DNA of 64,000 nucleotides from Combretum micranthum. Its lineage: Eukaryota > Streptophyta > Magnoliopsida > Myrtales > Combretaceae. Position 1 is the first letter of the stretch, and every line of letters starts with the position of its first letter. Positions 1 through 13,174 of this stretch are shown in pieces. Location: positions 124,001-188,000 of the forward strand of contig JAMXBD010002243.1 of assembly GCA_024138025.1 (NCBI GenBank), in the 5' to 3' direction. The position numbers and the translations under genes were made by a program. The notes below the pieces were generated by a model. That model was not told where the DNA came from. It did not search any database and saw only the letters and a list, made by a program, of their open reading frames with translations.

Positions 1-828
1 AGTATTTGAGAGGAAAATTGTAGAGAGAGGATTTGAAAAGTGATTTTGCAAAAGTTTTGTTAAGGTAAGAAAGTGTGGGAAAAGAATGAAGCAAGGAAGG
101 TATATAATAGAGTTTTGGAGTGAAAATTAATGTGATTAAAATTAAATGAAAATAAAATAAAGTAAATGGAAGAGGCATGGGGGTGGCACCAATTTGGCTT
201 AAAGAAAAGGGAGGAATTGATTTATTTTGTTGTTTTGTAATGAAAAGTGATAATGTGTAAGGTGTGATGTGAATAAAGTTACATAGAGAAGGTAATTTGT
301 AAGGAATAGGTATGATAGTGTATAAGAAAATGACGTAAGAAAAAGTAGAGGTAGTGAAATAGTAATGAATATTAGCAATAGTACTATGAAAAGTAACTAG
401 ACAATTAAAATACCAGTAGTAAGGAAAATTCACGTAAATGGCCTATATTTGATATTTTTAGTTACAAAAAAATTCTAAAGCTGACATTTTTGAAATCCTT
501 ATATTTTTACGGGTCTAATGGTATTACCAAAACATTTTCATCGTCCAATGTACTGGGGCATGGTTTTGAAAACCTGATTCCATTCAGATCTGAAACACAC
601 TAAAAATTAAAGAATCTGATATTTTTAAGCTTTCCTATATTATTACAAACTATTATCCATAATTATCTCAATTCCATTGTTTAGGGGTTAAGAATGCGGG
701 ATTGTCAGATCTAGATTCACTAAATTTAACATAGCGCTAAGTTAACTTTAGGGTTCCGATTTAAGTTCCAGTTCGAGTTTCAATTCTTAGGGTTTATTTA
801 TATTTACTGAAAAATCTAGGGGCTTACA
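1..828 (-). mobile_element. Family A giant LTR, minus strand, cut by window edge
   Basis: Read on the minus strand, this is the first 0.83 kb of a family A LTR. The end at 828 (GGGGCTTACA) is the reverse complement of the family start TGTAAGCCCC. The AGTAGTAAGG motif and the purine-rich block at 1-120 match the minus-strand copies at 16223 and 58870. It lies inside the leader of a family B element, close to that element's primer binding site. Its other end and its target-site duplication lie outside the window. Confidence 0.8.
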
Positions 829-923
829 CATTTGCTACCCCTCTCATCAATGCTCACCGTCCTAAGGAGTTCATAACTTAAATCTAATAAGATCAAAACC
901 TATTGCTCTAATACCAATTAAGC
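829..923 (-). mobile_element. Family B element leader with PBS (fragment)
   Basis: This is the short leader between LTR and gag of a minus-strand family B element. Its reverse complement matches the leader of the full-length copy at 51742-51840, including the words for the primer binding site, CAATAGGTTTTGA and AGAGGGGTAG. The family A LTR ending at 828 interrupts it, so the rest of this element lies beyond the left edge. Confidence 0.75.
905..916 (-). promoter_or_regulatory. tRNA-iMet primer binding site
   Basis: On the minus strand this reads TGGTATTAGAGC, one change from TGGTATCAGAGC, the complement of the initiator tRNA-Met 3' end. It sits 7 nt from the LTR edge at 924, as expected for a reverse-transcription primer site. 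Confidence 0.8.
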
Positions 924-2470
924 TGTAACGCCCTAAGCTAATGACATTACAACCCGCCACATGTCCTTAACATGGGGGACATGCTAAGGCTAGAAAACAC
1001 TAATCTTATTGGCATAAACCGAAGTCAACTTTAAATAAACTTAAAACATAAAAGGAAAATCCCTAAAAAATTCTTAAATTCATAAAACATGTAAATTTCA
1101 TAAATTCTTCAACTTAGTCTTATTCCAATCCATATGTTCTAAACATCAACAAAGAAGTCTCAAACACTATTGTCCTCCCCGTCGTCCACAAAAATGTCAA
1201 ATCCAGATAAGTCATAATATACTTGATCTTTACTTGTTCCTGAAAAAGATAAAAGAATGTGCGAAATCGCCCATTATGCCAAACCACAAACACAAGCACA
1301 TGAACACACATCATATATAATCACATATAACCTGAAGTTACTCATGACTCCATAAAAATACACAGTATAGAAAATAAGTAATATCTATAATAGATCGATG
1401 TTGGGTACTCCCCAAACACCCAGTACTATTAATGCATAATCCTAAACTACCGAAATCATTTCTACGCACAAGTCCACTTAGGATACCCTCACATATAGAT
1501 CATCAGGCCGCCAGCATTAGTATCATGGTCTGCCTAATCTTTACTAACAGCAGCTAATCACCAACAGCTAGCAAAATATAATTAAAAGTCAAATATAATT
1601 AGATCAATTTATCAATTCTAATCCGACAAGCACATACAACAAGTAAGGCATGGTTATACCTGAATCAATTTCAAGGAACAGAACTCTAAATCACCAAAAC
1701 CCTGATCACATAAATAGGATAGATTTCAATACACAATTTCCATAGTGTGGACCTAATCTAAACTTCACTAAAACCCTAATCTTAATAAAAATATAAACCC
1801 ATACCTTCCTCCTTGATTAAAATATAGAAATTCTCCAAAAGAACCAATCTCCTCAATAGATTCTCAATACCCTAAAACTCCATTCAATGATAAATAGACT
1901 AGAAATCAACAAAAACTCATAACTATAGTATCTTAAAGAGTAATAATATACCAAACTTACCTAGATTTGATTCTCAATCCTTCTTAACACCAATTATCCA
2001 TATGTCCAAGAAAATCTAAATTTTTCTCCAATTCTCCTTCAAAACAAATAGAAAAACCCTAAGGAAAACTAATAAATCTATGAAATCCTAGAGTAAAGAT
2101 GGTGATTTGATTACCTGATCTGGACTTCTCAATGCCCTTGGCGGCTATATAACTTAGAGAAAAGATATCTAAGTTTGGGAATGTGTTGGAGAAGAGAACA
2201 ATAGGTTATATATAATGGAAATTCGTGCAACTCTTCATCTCCTCCAAAACACATACGCTAGTAGTTTTTATACGTATGCTAGCGGCATAAGTTTAAGGCC
2301 GACAACATAAACGTAAAGGATGGCGGCCTTTTGGTTTTCCATTCATCTCAGATCATTTTTCTTCATGTGTATGCCGGCACGTATACCGTGGTGTACATTC
2401 CAACACTAGCAACGTAAAAGCCAATACTAGCAACATACAAACCAACACTAGCATTGGAGATGATTCTAAC
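924..2470 (-). mobile_element. Family B-type LTR, minus strand, split by family A copy L1
   Basis: The edge TGTAACGCCC at 924 is the reverse complement of the family B terminus GGCGTTACA. Read on the minus strand, the segment contains a TATA element (2206-2215) and, upstream of it, the CCGGC-rich block typical of family B (about 2270-2460). The expected other end is missing. At 2471 a family A LTR begins directly after CTAAC, so this LTR was split by that insertion and its remainder should lie to the right of the window. It is the outermost layer of the nest. Confidence 0.75.
2206..2215 (-). promoter_or_regulatory. TATA box of minus-strand family B LTR
   Basis: TTATATATAA lies just downstream, on the minus strand, of the CCGGC-rich block. 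This is the position of TATAAATA in the other family B LTRs. Confidence 0.45.
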
Positions 2471-4471
2471 TGTAAGCCCCGAAAAATTTCAGTAAATGAT
2501 TCTAAAATAAACATCGAAGATAAACTCTAAAAATGACACCAAATTAAAATCAAACTCCAACTAGTCCTAAATCACGAACGAATCTGAAAATTTCTTAATC
2601 TTGAGAAAATAAGAATCCTTAAAAATAAAATAAGAACTCAACAGTCTTTATATCCAAAACCACTACATATGAAAAATTCTATACTTAACTTTGACTTGTA
2701 AAATCAGGTAATATAGAACCCAAAAAACAAATTATTAAAAGAAAAGTAAATAACGATAAATCTTCGGAAATAAAACCCAATTCAAGAATTCTGAAAACGT
2801 TAAGAGATATTAAATACTTACAAAAATAAAATTTAAAATAAATTTCTTAAACTAAATATGTTGTATAAACATAAACCATCAGTTTCCAAATTGACAAAGA
2901 TCTAAACCGGAAAGTCACCCAGGAACCCTAAGTGGAATATAGTAGTTCAAGTCCGGCAATCTCACACTCTTAGCCCTAGAGGTCGAGGTATGGTTTAAGT
3001 GTGTAGAGTAACTCGTAGTAATATAAGATTACTTAAAAATATCACATTGGTACAGTTTTTACCTATTTCGAGCCCATTCGGATACAAACTTTGAAAAGTG
3101 TGTCCTGAGGCTTGAGATATCAAAAATATACCATTAATACCATTAGACTCGTATTTTCATAAGGATTACAAAAATATCAGTTTTATAAATTTTCGATAAC
3201 TAGAAATATCTGATTTTGAGATTATATTTGTATTTCCTTACTACCAGTAATTAACTAGTGTTTTGCACTATTTACTACTATTCGTTATTCAATTTTACTA
3301 CTCTTGCAAACCCTTATATTTTTAGATAAATATTTTATAGATCATAAAAAATTCTGTTTTTCTAAAATTTAGTTCGTTTTGGGTTTTTATGGGATCAGTT
3401 TCTGTTTGAGACTCGATATTAAAAATAAAATAAATTAATTTAATAATTGGAAAATATTTGAAAAATATTGTTATTTTCATAAAATAACCTTTTGGAATTT
3501 ATTGGATCATAAAAATATCAAATATAGCTCATATTCGCGTATTTTTATCATACCAAAAACTTATTTGATAATTCACTAAAATAAATTAATTAGTTATCTT
3601 ATTTTAATTATGAAAATTTTGCTATAAATATTTGGAATGCATTTTTCTATTTTTTTTATTTTATTTATAAAAAAAAAATACTCTTACAAACTCATACCTA
3701 TAGTACACTTTTCACACATTACCTCTTTCATTTCACTCTTTTTACACTTCATGGCAGATTTTTAGAGCTTTATTGCTACCCTTTTGTCCTTTGAAACACT
3801 CCAAATTTGATTAAAATAAACCTATTTCAATCCTTCTTTAAGAAGTAACACATACACTTGGTCACATATTACAACTTCAAGTCAAAAACCAACTAAATTC
3901 CCCTCCTCCACACCCTCCCTTCTCTCTTCCACAATTCATGCTAGCCATAGTGTGCAATTAGTTGTGTAAGCCCCGGAAAATTTCAGTAAATAATTCCAAA
4001 ATAAACATTGAAAATAACTGTAAAATACATAAACAAAAATGAAAATAATGAATATGAATCATGAGATAATATAGGATGAGTTTAAGGTCAAAACAAGTAA
4101 ATGGTAAAGATTTAAGTTTGGTTATAGAATAAATGTTAAAGTTGGGATTTTTGCAATTTTTGACATTGTACGCCGCCTCTTGGAGAATCTAAGCCGCCGG
4201 CGTAGAGATGGCGTAGGATGGGAACAGTAGCGTTTTTCCTAACGCTGGGAGGAACCCGTCGGTCTGTTCATAGGGTTTCTCTCAACACCGGCTGGAAACG
4301 CGCCGGCATAGGGCATAGGTTTGCGACGTATGTAAGTAGGAATCGAAGTTCTAGAATTCAAAGCCCCAATGAACGTTGTCAACGCTCATGTAAATTTTGC
4401 CAGCATAGGGTGTACGTCGACAAGATCTACACGTATGCCATCGACGCAGGACTGGCATATGACTAAATTTA

Positions 4472-4479
4472 TATAAATA
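4472..4479 (+). promoter_or_regulatory. TATA box of family B solo LTR
   Basis: TATAAATA is followed by CGAGACG, identical in context to the boxes at 50065 and 57016. It lies about 450 bp into the LTR, directly after the CCGGC-rich block. Confidence 0.65.
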
Positions 4480-5824
4480 CGAGACGCGAAAGAAGATTTC
4501 AATAGATTAGTCTTTTATCGTTTCTCCTTCGTATAAGGGGTTTGGAGTGTTCTTAGAGATCTAGGCTTGGAGAATCATCCAGGGTGTTTTGATCCAAAGT
4601 AGGTGATTTTAAACATTTTCTCTTGGATTAAATACGAATTTATATGTTTGCTTAGGTTTTGTTGGCGGTCTTGAAGGAAAAACGTGGGAAAGATTTAGAT
4701 CTAGGATTTGATCTGACTTGGTTGGATAAGAAGTGAGTGTTAGTGATTGAACAAGTAGTATAATGTTCTTATATAATTTAATACGAATTTCATGCAAATT
4801 TAAGGATTTTGTGATTTGTTTGCATGAAGGAAACCTAGTTTGGTTGGGATAGGAATTTGTGGATGTAAGTTGGAATTTAGTGATCTAAATCAGTAAGTTT
4901 CGTCCTTTCTTTGATGAAGTTGAATAATGTGTGATTGATGATCATTATGTGTTCTTGTTTCATATAATATTAAAGGTTTTGAAGGATTATCGAATTCTAT
5001 AGATTGTTATGGAAATTAATCGGTTTAGGTGGTGCAACTGGGTGATTTTCTTTGTCAAGTTAGGATTTGGGGAGTTATCAGTAATTAGGAATTTGTTTAT
5101 ATCGTGTTTTATTTGTTAAATATATAAATGTATGCTGTTGACAGGAATTTTGGAGATTTGGGTGTTGTTGAATTATTAATATTGATGAAGTATTGTGGAG
5201 ATTCGGGAGATTTGGTTATGGTTGAGTGTTTTCGATAAAGGATTTTAGGAGATACAGATTGGAATTTCCAGAAACTGAGAAAGGTACGACCATTCCTTGC
5301 TTGTTGTTTTTGCTTGTAAGATTAGTATTGCTTGATTGGTTGTAGGGATAAAACTTTATAATGAACTTAATTTTATTTGGCTTAATAATTGTCTACTTGG
5401 TTGTGTTCGGCTTTGACTAGTAAAGACCTAATAGATAGTAATACTGGTAAGGTACCCTGATGATCTATGTGTGAGGTTGTCCCGAGTGGACTCGTGCATA
5501 GAGATGATTCCTGTAGAATTAGGAGGAAACGGGGATGCTTGGGGAGTACCCACTCATCCATATATGTATGTAATTACCTTATTTTCAAAGAGTTTATTGT
5601 TTTTTTTTTAAAGGAGTCTAAGTTACTTCGAGTTCGGGACTAGAGTATACATAGTTCTGAACTGTGTTGATTTGCTGACTATAAAAAGATAACAAATTGA
5701 TTGCTTGCATTAGACTAAGTGCATTTGATATATATACCTGTTGCGTGTGCATTTGCATTTGCTTTAAAGGATTGGAGTTATTGTACTAGGCTTCGCAGCT
5801 CACTTTTTAAAATTTCATGTGTAG

Positions 5825-5913
5825 GTGATGAAGACATTGTATATGATCTTTTGGGTTATGATTGGATCTTTGATAAGAGGGACGGCGATAGTAGACCTGA
5901 CTACCCAACCTAG
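5825..5913 (+). other. Family B LTR peptide tail after acceptor-like AG
   Basis: After ...GTGTAG at 5824 an open frame reads GDEDIVYDLLGYD and ends RPDYPT-stop (5911-5913). The frame and ending are shared with 51301-51396 and 58221-58316. No function is known to me. It could be the end of a spliced leader ORF. Confidence 0.35.
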
Positions 5914-7378
5914 AGTTAGGTTTTATATATCAAATTTCTAAGAAAAGACATGTTTTGATCATTTGGTTTTGTAGTTGGATGTTTTTTTTAGTTTTACATG
6001 AAAAGATTTTTAATGTAAATAGTTTTTAGTTTAAGTTAAATTTGTTGACTATGATGTCAACTTGGATTTTATGCTTGAACCAGGAGTTTATGTTTTATAA
6101 AGTATGAGTTATTAGTTTTAACAGGTTTCGTATCCTATGAGATACCCTATGAGTATTTATAGGTGATGATTATGTTATTGTGGATAATAGAGCCTTTGCG
6201 TGTCCCATATAAGAAAGGATACGTGGCAGGTTATAATGCCTTATTTTAAGGCATTACAATAACTCTAAAAATGACTCCAAATTAAAACCGAACTTCAACT
6301 AGTCCTAAATCAGGAACAAGTCTAAAAATTTCTTAATCTTGAGAAAATGAAATTCCTTAAAAATAAAATAAGCACTCAACAGTCTTCAAATTCAAAACCA
6401 CTACGTATGACAAATTATATACTTAACTTTGACTTATCAAGTAATATAGAACCCAAAAACAAATTATTAAAAAGTAAATAACGATAAACCTTCGGAAATA
6501 AAACACAATTCAAGAATTCCGAAAATGTTAAGAGATATTAAATACTTACAAAAAATAAAATTAAAAAAATAATAAATTTCTCAAATTAAATATGTTGTAT
6601 AAACATAAAACATCAGCTTCCAAATTGGCAATGATCTAAACCGAAAAATCACCTGGGAACCCTAAGTGGAATATAGTAATTCATGTTCCTAATTTTTAAA
6701 GTAATATTAAGTTCAAACCCTAAACTGAAAAGTCAACCAGAAAACTTAAGTCAACAATTCCTAGGAAACCGTAGTAGCTTAGATCCGGCAATGCCGTATT
6801 CCTAAACCAAGGATTCGGAATATGAGTAAAAGATGTAGTATGGTTCGTAATAAAACTAGGATGCTTTAAAAGATAAGATTAGCGAATTTTCGATCTATTT
6901 CGAACCCGATCGGGTATAAACTTCGAAAAACGTGCCACAGGGCTCAAAATATTAAATATATGATATTAGTACCGTTAAAATTGTAATTTCATAAGATTTT
7001 CAAATATATTAGTTATATAATTTTTCGGATTATAAAAGTTAAAGTTATAATCTTTTATCGTATTTTTATTACTACTGGTACTTTAAATGCCTTATCTACT
7101 TTTTAATTCTTCTACACTATTCACAAGTACAACTACCCATAACCTATTTCTTACATCCTTACACCCTACTCTTACAATTTCATCATTTTCCTTATAATTT
7201 ACTTTTCCAATATAACTTTATTACATAAATTACTTAATTAATTTCAAAACTGACACAACATAACTCAAAACAACTCTCTCTCACCTCTCCAAATCGACGC
7301 AATTCCCTCCCTCTTTCCCTCTCTCTAATTTGTTTTATTTTCTTTTGTTTAATCAAAGCAAACCATAATCCATTCCTC

Positions 7379-7386
7379 TATATAAA
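7379..7386 (+). promoter_or_regulatory. TATA box of family A LTR L2a
   Basis: TATATAAA sits downstream of a pyrimidine-rich tract, about 1.2 kb into the reassembled LTR. A donor-like AG|GTAATT follows about 170 nt later at 7555. Confidence 0.5.
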
Positions 7387-7979
7387 CCCCTTTATGCCAA
7401 CTTCTTCCCATATTCTTTCTTTCTTTCTTCTCTCTTTAGAAAATTTTTGCAAAACTCTCTGTCCCTCTCTTCACGAAATCGTGAGCTCCCCCTCCCTCTA
7501 CACACACACACACTTTGTTTTTCTTTCAAATTTCTTACTCCACACAACCAATAGGTAATTGATCGACACCTTAGTATCTTAAAAACATGTAATGATAAGT
7601 TCATTCATGTGTGATTCCACATAAAAATCTCTATCAGCTTCAAGCTAGGGATGTGGAAACAATTGAACATGAGATTCTTACCATCACAATATTATATATC
7701 TTGTTATTTGAAGTCATTTTGCTATTATCTTGTTTTATTTTGAAGTTTTGTTATTATTATTAATGATTTGTGCATATGTTTGTCATCTATTCATATTCAC
7801 ATATCTATCATAGTGTTTATGCATTTATAACTAGTATAGTAAACTAGATCTAGCGTTTTGAATTCATAAATGCATTAGAATTTTGTTTTATTTTTTTAAA
7901 TAACTTGTAATAGATTGATGATAGTAGAAAAGTTTTAGAAAGCTCAAGATCTATTTTATTTTCAACAAAAATCATTTTT

Positions 7980-9290
7980 GAAAATTCAGATAAAAAGGGG
8001 ACCATATTTAGAAAGGCTATTTTTCAACTTCAAAATGTGTATTTTTCATTTAAAATGAAGGGCATAGGGAATAGATAACATGAATGAATGATTTTGATGA
8101 GTAAAGTTTAGATCTATGAGTTTATAGTTTACTACCATGGATTTCTTTTATATTTATGATCATAAAAAGTGTAGATCTTGGTTTTGGAACTTAAACAAAA
8201 ATAGTGAAATTCGTATCTAGGCAAGACCCATTTTTAAAAACCACTTTCCAAGTGTCAAAATGAAATTTTTACTTGAGATAATGAAGGCTTAATGGGTATA
8301 TATCATCAAGACTTCATTTTATAAGGTTCAAAGGTGATTTTCCAAGATTTTTTTTCAAAACAAAATTCTATTTTCGGATCTAGACAAAGGCCTAACTTAA
8401 AAACATGTTTTCCAACTCAAAAATGAAGTTTTTATTCAAGATATGGAAGGCTCTTTAAGATAGGATATGTAAATGATGAATTTTCATAAGTTTAGATGGA
8501 TTTTATCAAAATATATGTCCAAAAACAAATTTTGTAAATTCGAATCTCAACCAAGACCAATTTTGAAAACCCATTTTTCAACACCAAAATGAAGGATTTG
8601 TTTAAAAAATGAAAGGCTTATGGAATAGATATCAATAGGAGATGTTTTTAATAAGTAAATGGTAGATCTACTAATAGAGATTCTCAAAATAGGAAGAGAT
8701 TACAAAATATAAAATTTGACTTTTATCCTAACCTTGTGAAATTCGGATTGTTTCAAGACCATGCCTTAAAAACCCTTTTATCAACTCCAAAACTTATGTT
8801 TTATATGAAAAATGAAGAGTATAGGTCATAGATATCATCAAATAAAGATTTTTATAAGTGAAGATAGATTGCTAAGAAAAACATATAAAACAAGGAGTAT
8901 AAATAAAATAGGAAAATTTGAGTTGTTGTCATTTTAAGAAATTCGTAATAATGGAGCAATGGTATGAAAGCCCATATTTTTCAAACTCAAAATAGAAGTT
9001 TTATTAAAATAATGAAGTCCTTAGTGGCTAGGTATGGTTGAGCCTTAATCTTCTAAGTACCAAATGAGTTTTCTTAAAGGAATCACCACAAAAACAATTT
9101 TTACAAAATTCGGATTTTAGGATAAACCATATTTAGAAACATGTCTATAAAGTGTAAAATGAAATTTTTATTGAAAAAAAAGGCCTTAAGGAATATACAT
9201 AATGAGGACTTAATTTTAACAAGAATAAATAAATTTTATCAAGGAATTTTTCTAAAAACAAAGTGGGAATTGTCAAGACTATAACACTAA
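7980..9290 (+). repeat. Degenerate ~175-nt subrepeats in family A LTR (L2a)
   Basis: The word AAATTCG(G/T)A recurs near 7989, 8210, 8371, 8538, 8749, 8939 and 9110, a spacing of about 160-220 nt. Each unit continues with AAGACC, a run of As, AACTCAAAATGAAG, a TTTTAT stretch and an ATGAAGG(C/G)...ATAGATAT tail. The same architecture is seen in other family A copies, for example 21535-22250, 25900-26450, 43150-43700 and 48270-49130, and on the minus strand at 17880-18400 and 60540-61020. Units are diverged, so the array is old or under weak constraint. Confidence 0.65.
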
Positions 9291-9754
9291 CCTTTTTAAG
9301 TTGATTTTTCATAAGGTCTTACAAGGAAAAAGTTTTCTAAAAATTTATTTTATTCTTTATCATCAAGAACATGTGTATATATATCTCATGAGATATCATT
9401 TATGATAGTAATTTGTTCATATTGCATGAATACTTGCTTTGGATAATAGAAACTTTATGAACTTTCACAAAATCAATTTTCTAAAATTGTTTTCGCTACT
9501 GATCAGAGCTTATTAGATCTTTTCAAAGCTTAAAAGTTTTCAAAACTTGAAAATGATAATAGAATTAGATAAATCTTTTGAAGTAGATAGAAATCGATAT
9601 ATAATTTGCTAAATTCCGAGTTAAAACAACCAAGTTATGGCTGTTTTAAGTTGGAATTCCCTATAGGACGAGAATTATGAATTTTCTAGTTTTGATAAAT
9701 AGTTTGGATTGGTTAAGTGATGAAATACTTATTAGGGTATTTCTTCCTTTTTAG

Positions 9755-9824
9755 GTGACTCCGAAATCGATGATTTCATATCACCAGATTACTTTTACTA
9801 AGAGACCGGTGATCCAATGGCCGA
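9755..9824 (+). other. Mini-exon-like segment, L2a
   Basis: It follows TTTTTAG and precedes GTGAGT (9825-9830). The frame reads GDSEIDDFISPDYFY-stop, with TAA at 9799-9801, then CCAATGGCCGA before the donor-like site. Confidence 0.45.
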
Positions 9825-11059
9825 GTGAGTTTTCCTCTTATTTTGTTACCTTGGTTATGCTTGTAGCTAGTTGCATTAGAATTATAAGAATAAGATGAAA
9901 ACCGTTATGAATGGGGATGGGATAGATGATGAGACTTTGATGTATGTATGCCAAAGAACACTAAAGCATATAGAAACCATGATTCGATTGGATAATTGCA
10001 CTATGCATATTACTTTTGTTGATGTGCATGATATTGGTTGGTTGCTGTAAACCCTTGGAAATTATCATAATTCTTAGAAAATAATCCAAGAAGTCTAACA
10101 CCGAAACCGAAACCCTGAAAATTGACCCAAGTTAAAACTTAATTCTAAATAAGATAAAAAAACGAGATTTCTTAATCTTAAGAAAAAGATGACCCTAAAA
10201 AACAAAATAGAACATCCAACTATCGGTTAAATCAACATCCGTACACCAATCAAATCATCTACCCAATTCTTAAAATGCAAATAAAAACGATATATCCAAA
10301 TAACTCTCGACAATAAAATGCTAAGATCTTAAAACCATCGATGAATTTTAGAAATAGAAATTTCAATTTTCACCAAAAGTCAACCTGAGTCAACTCATAA
10401 CCCTAGACTCGGTTAAACGGTCATGAGAGCTAAAAACTATTAAATAATCACAAATAAAATGAGATAAAATATAGATATTGAACTAAAAATATAATACGGT
10501 CAAAACTCCAAAATTATATGATCTTACGAATAACCCAACAAACCAGAAGTCAAACCGAAATCCTAAAAGTCAACAAAGCTTACGACAAATCCTAGTGTTT
10601 AAAATTCGGCAATCCCGCACTCTTAAACCCTAAACAACAATTTTGTTGATAATAGTTCGTAATAATATAGAGAAGCTTAAAAATATCAGATTTTACAATT
10701 TTTCGGTTATTAAAAATTACAGATATTGCATTTATACGCGTATTTTTATTACTATCAATATTTAATTGTTTAGTTTACTATTCATAATACTTTCCTACTA
10801 TTCATTACTATTCCTCTATCTCTACTTTTCTTACTACCTATTCTTACACCTACATACCTATTTCTTACAATTTTCTTTTTCCATAAAAATTCTATACCAT
10901 ATATTATCAAACTTCTCCTATACTTTTCTTCTAAAATTAATTTTTTAATCAAATATCTCTCTCTTTCCCTTCATTGCCATCCACTTCTCTCTCTCATCCC
11001 TTATCATTTGTTTTATTTTTCAATTAATTTAATTACATCTATTTTTCACTCCAAAATTC

Positions 11060-11067
11060 TATAAATA
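11060..11067 (+). promoter_or_regulatory. TATA box of LTR L3
   Basis: TATAAATA is in the same context (AAAATTCTATAAATACC) as in L4 at 30959. Confidence 0.6.
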
Positions 11068-13128
11068 CCCCCTTCTTCCTTCATTCTTTCACACAACTCA
11101 TTCTACTACCAGAACTCTCTCAAATTCTCTACACAAACACTCTCCACAAAATTTTCCTCTATCAAAACTCTCTTTCATCAAATACTCACAAAATTTCTCT
11201 CTATACACAATACAACTACCATTTCTCAATAACCACATAACCATATATTCACTACCATCTTCATACCTGTAAACCCTTGAAAATTTCATAATTCTTTGAA
11301 AATAATCCAAAGAGTCAAACACCGGAATCGAAACCCTAAAAATCGAACCAAGTTAAAACTTAATTCTAAATAAGATCAAAAACGAGAATTCTTAGTCTTG
11401 AGAAAATGAGAACCTTTGAAACAAAATATAAAAAATCCAACTATCAGTTGAATCAACATCCGTACACCAATCAAATCATCTACCTGATTCCTAACACGTA
11501 AATCAAGATAATATATCCAAATAACGCTCGATAACGAAATGCTAAGATCTTAAATCCTTCGGTGAATTTTAGAATCAGGAATTTCAATTTTTACCATAAG
11601 TTAAACTAAGCAAACTCATAACCCTAGACTCGGTTAAATGATCCCGAAAATTGAAAACTATTAAACAATCATTGTAAGCCCCGAAAAATTTCAGTAAATA
11701 ATTTCAAGATGAACTTAAAAAATAAACCCAAAAAAATCACTCCAAATTAAAACCGAGATTCAACTAGTCCTAAATCACGAACGAATCCAGAAATTTCTCA
11801 ATCTTGAGGAAAATAAGAATCCTTAAAAATAAAATAAGAACTCAACATACTTCAATTCCAAAACCACTACATACGACAAATTCCATACGTACCTCCGACT
11901 TATAAGATCGGGTAATATAAAGCCCAAAAACAAATTATTAAAAAGTAAATAATGATTAACCTTCGGAAATAAAACACAATTCAAGGAATTCCGAAAACAT
12001 TGAGAGATATTAAATACTTATAAAAATAAAATTTAAAATAATTTTCTCAAACTAAATATGATGAATAAACGTAAAATATCAGTTTCCAAATTGGCAAAGA
12101 CCTAAACCGAAAAATCCCCCCGGAATCCCTAAGTGAAATACAATAGTTTAAGTCCGGCAATCTAGCGCCCTTAACCCTAGAGGCCAAGGTGTAGTTTAAG
12201 TGTGTAAAATAACTCGTAGTAATATAAGTTTGCTTAAAAATATCAGATTGGTAAATGTTTGACCTATTTTGAACCCGTTCGGATACAGACTTCAAAAAGG
12301 ATGTCCTGAGGCTCAAGATATAAAAAATATACCATTAGTACCGTTAGACTGGTAATTTCACAAGATTTCTAAATATATCAGTTATATAATTTTTCGGGTT
12401 ATAAAAGTTACAGTTATAACCTTTTTATTCGTATTTCATTACTACCGGTAATTAATTAGTCTTTTGCACTATTCACTTTTATTTCATTACATGATTTTAT
12501 TATTCTTGTAAACCCTTATATTTTTAGATAAATACTTTATATTTATAGAAAAATTTTTTTTCCAAATTTAGTTCGTTCGGGTCTTTATGGGATCAGATTC
12601 TATTTAAGAGCCGATACTAAAAAATAAAATAATTTATTTTAATAATTGAAAAATATATTTATTTTCATAAAATAATTTTCTAGAATTTTTCGGGTTATAA
12701 AAAATTTCATTTATAGCCCATATTCGCATATTTTGATCATACCGATAACATATTTGTTGAAATACAAAAATAATTCAATTAACTATTTAATTTTATTTAT
12801 GAAAATTCTGCTACTCCTTAAAAATATTTTTCTTAATTTTATTTATATATTTTCCCAATAAAAAGTATTTTTTCAACCCATACTTTAAGTACACTTCATT
12901 GTCACTTCTACACATTAATCAAGTTTTCTTTCACTCATTTGACACTCCATTTCTCCACAATAGTAGCTGACCATACCCTAATAATAGCCTCTTTTCTTTT
13001 ATTTTAATTATTTATTTAATGATTTAAAGCCTCCTTTAGTTAGCAATTAAATGATGCAAGTTACATTTTCAAATTTCAAGTTACAAGACAATGTAACCTC
13101 TCTCTCTCTTACTCACATTCACGTGAAG

Positions 13129-13174
13129 CCCCCCCCCCCCCCCCCCCGCCCCACCACAAAAAAAAAAAAAAAAA
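13129..13174 (+). repeat. Poly-C (19) followed by poly-A (17)
   Basis: C runs over 13129-13147, then GCCCCACCAC, then A over 13158-13174, inside the pyrimidine-rich upstream part of LTR L5. The matching place in L8 (about 20970) has only six Cs. Confidence 0.9.

Larger units (their letters stand above)
4019..6258 (+). mobile_element. Family B solo LTR
   Basis: This 2,240 bp LTR begins TGTAAAATAC and ends GGCATTACA. It is flanked by a perfect 5-bp duplication ATAAC (4014-4018 and 6259-6263). It was inserted 54 bp into L2a; the host sequence resumes exactly, as judged from the uninterrupted paralogue at 2500-2540. It aligns along its length with the LTRs at 49562 and 56506: CCGGC-rich block, TATAAATA, intron-like splice motifs, the GD...PDY peptide tail and the PBS-proximal end. 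No internal domain remains, which points to LTR-LTR recombination. Confidence 0.92.

Noticed and set aside
7980..9290. CRISPR-like array from regularly spaced repeats
   Set aside because: Units are diverged along their whole length, have no constant repeat with variable spacers, and lie in plant LTRs.
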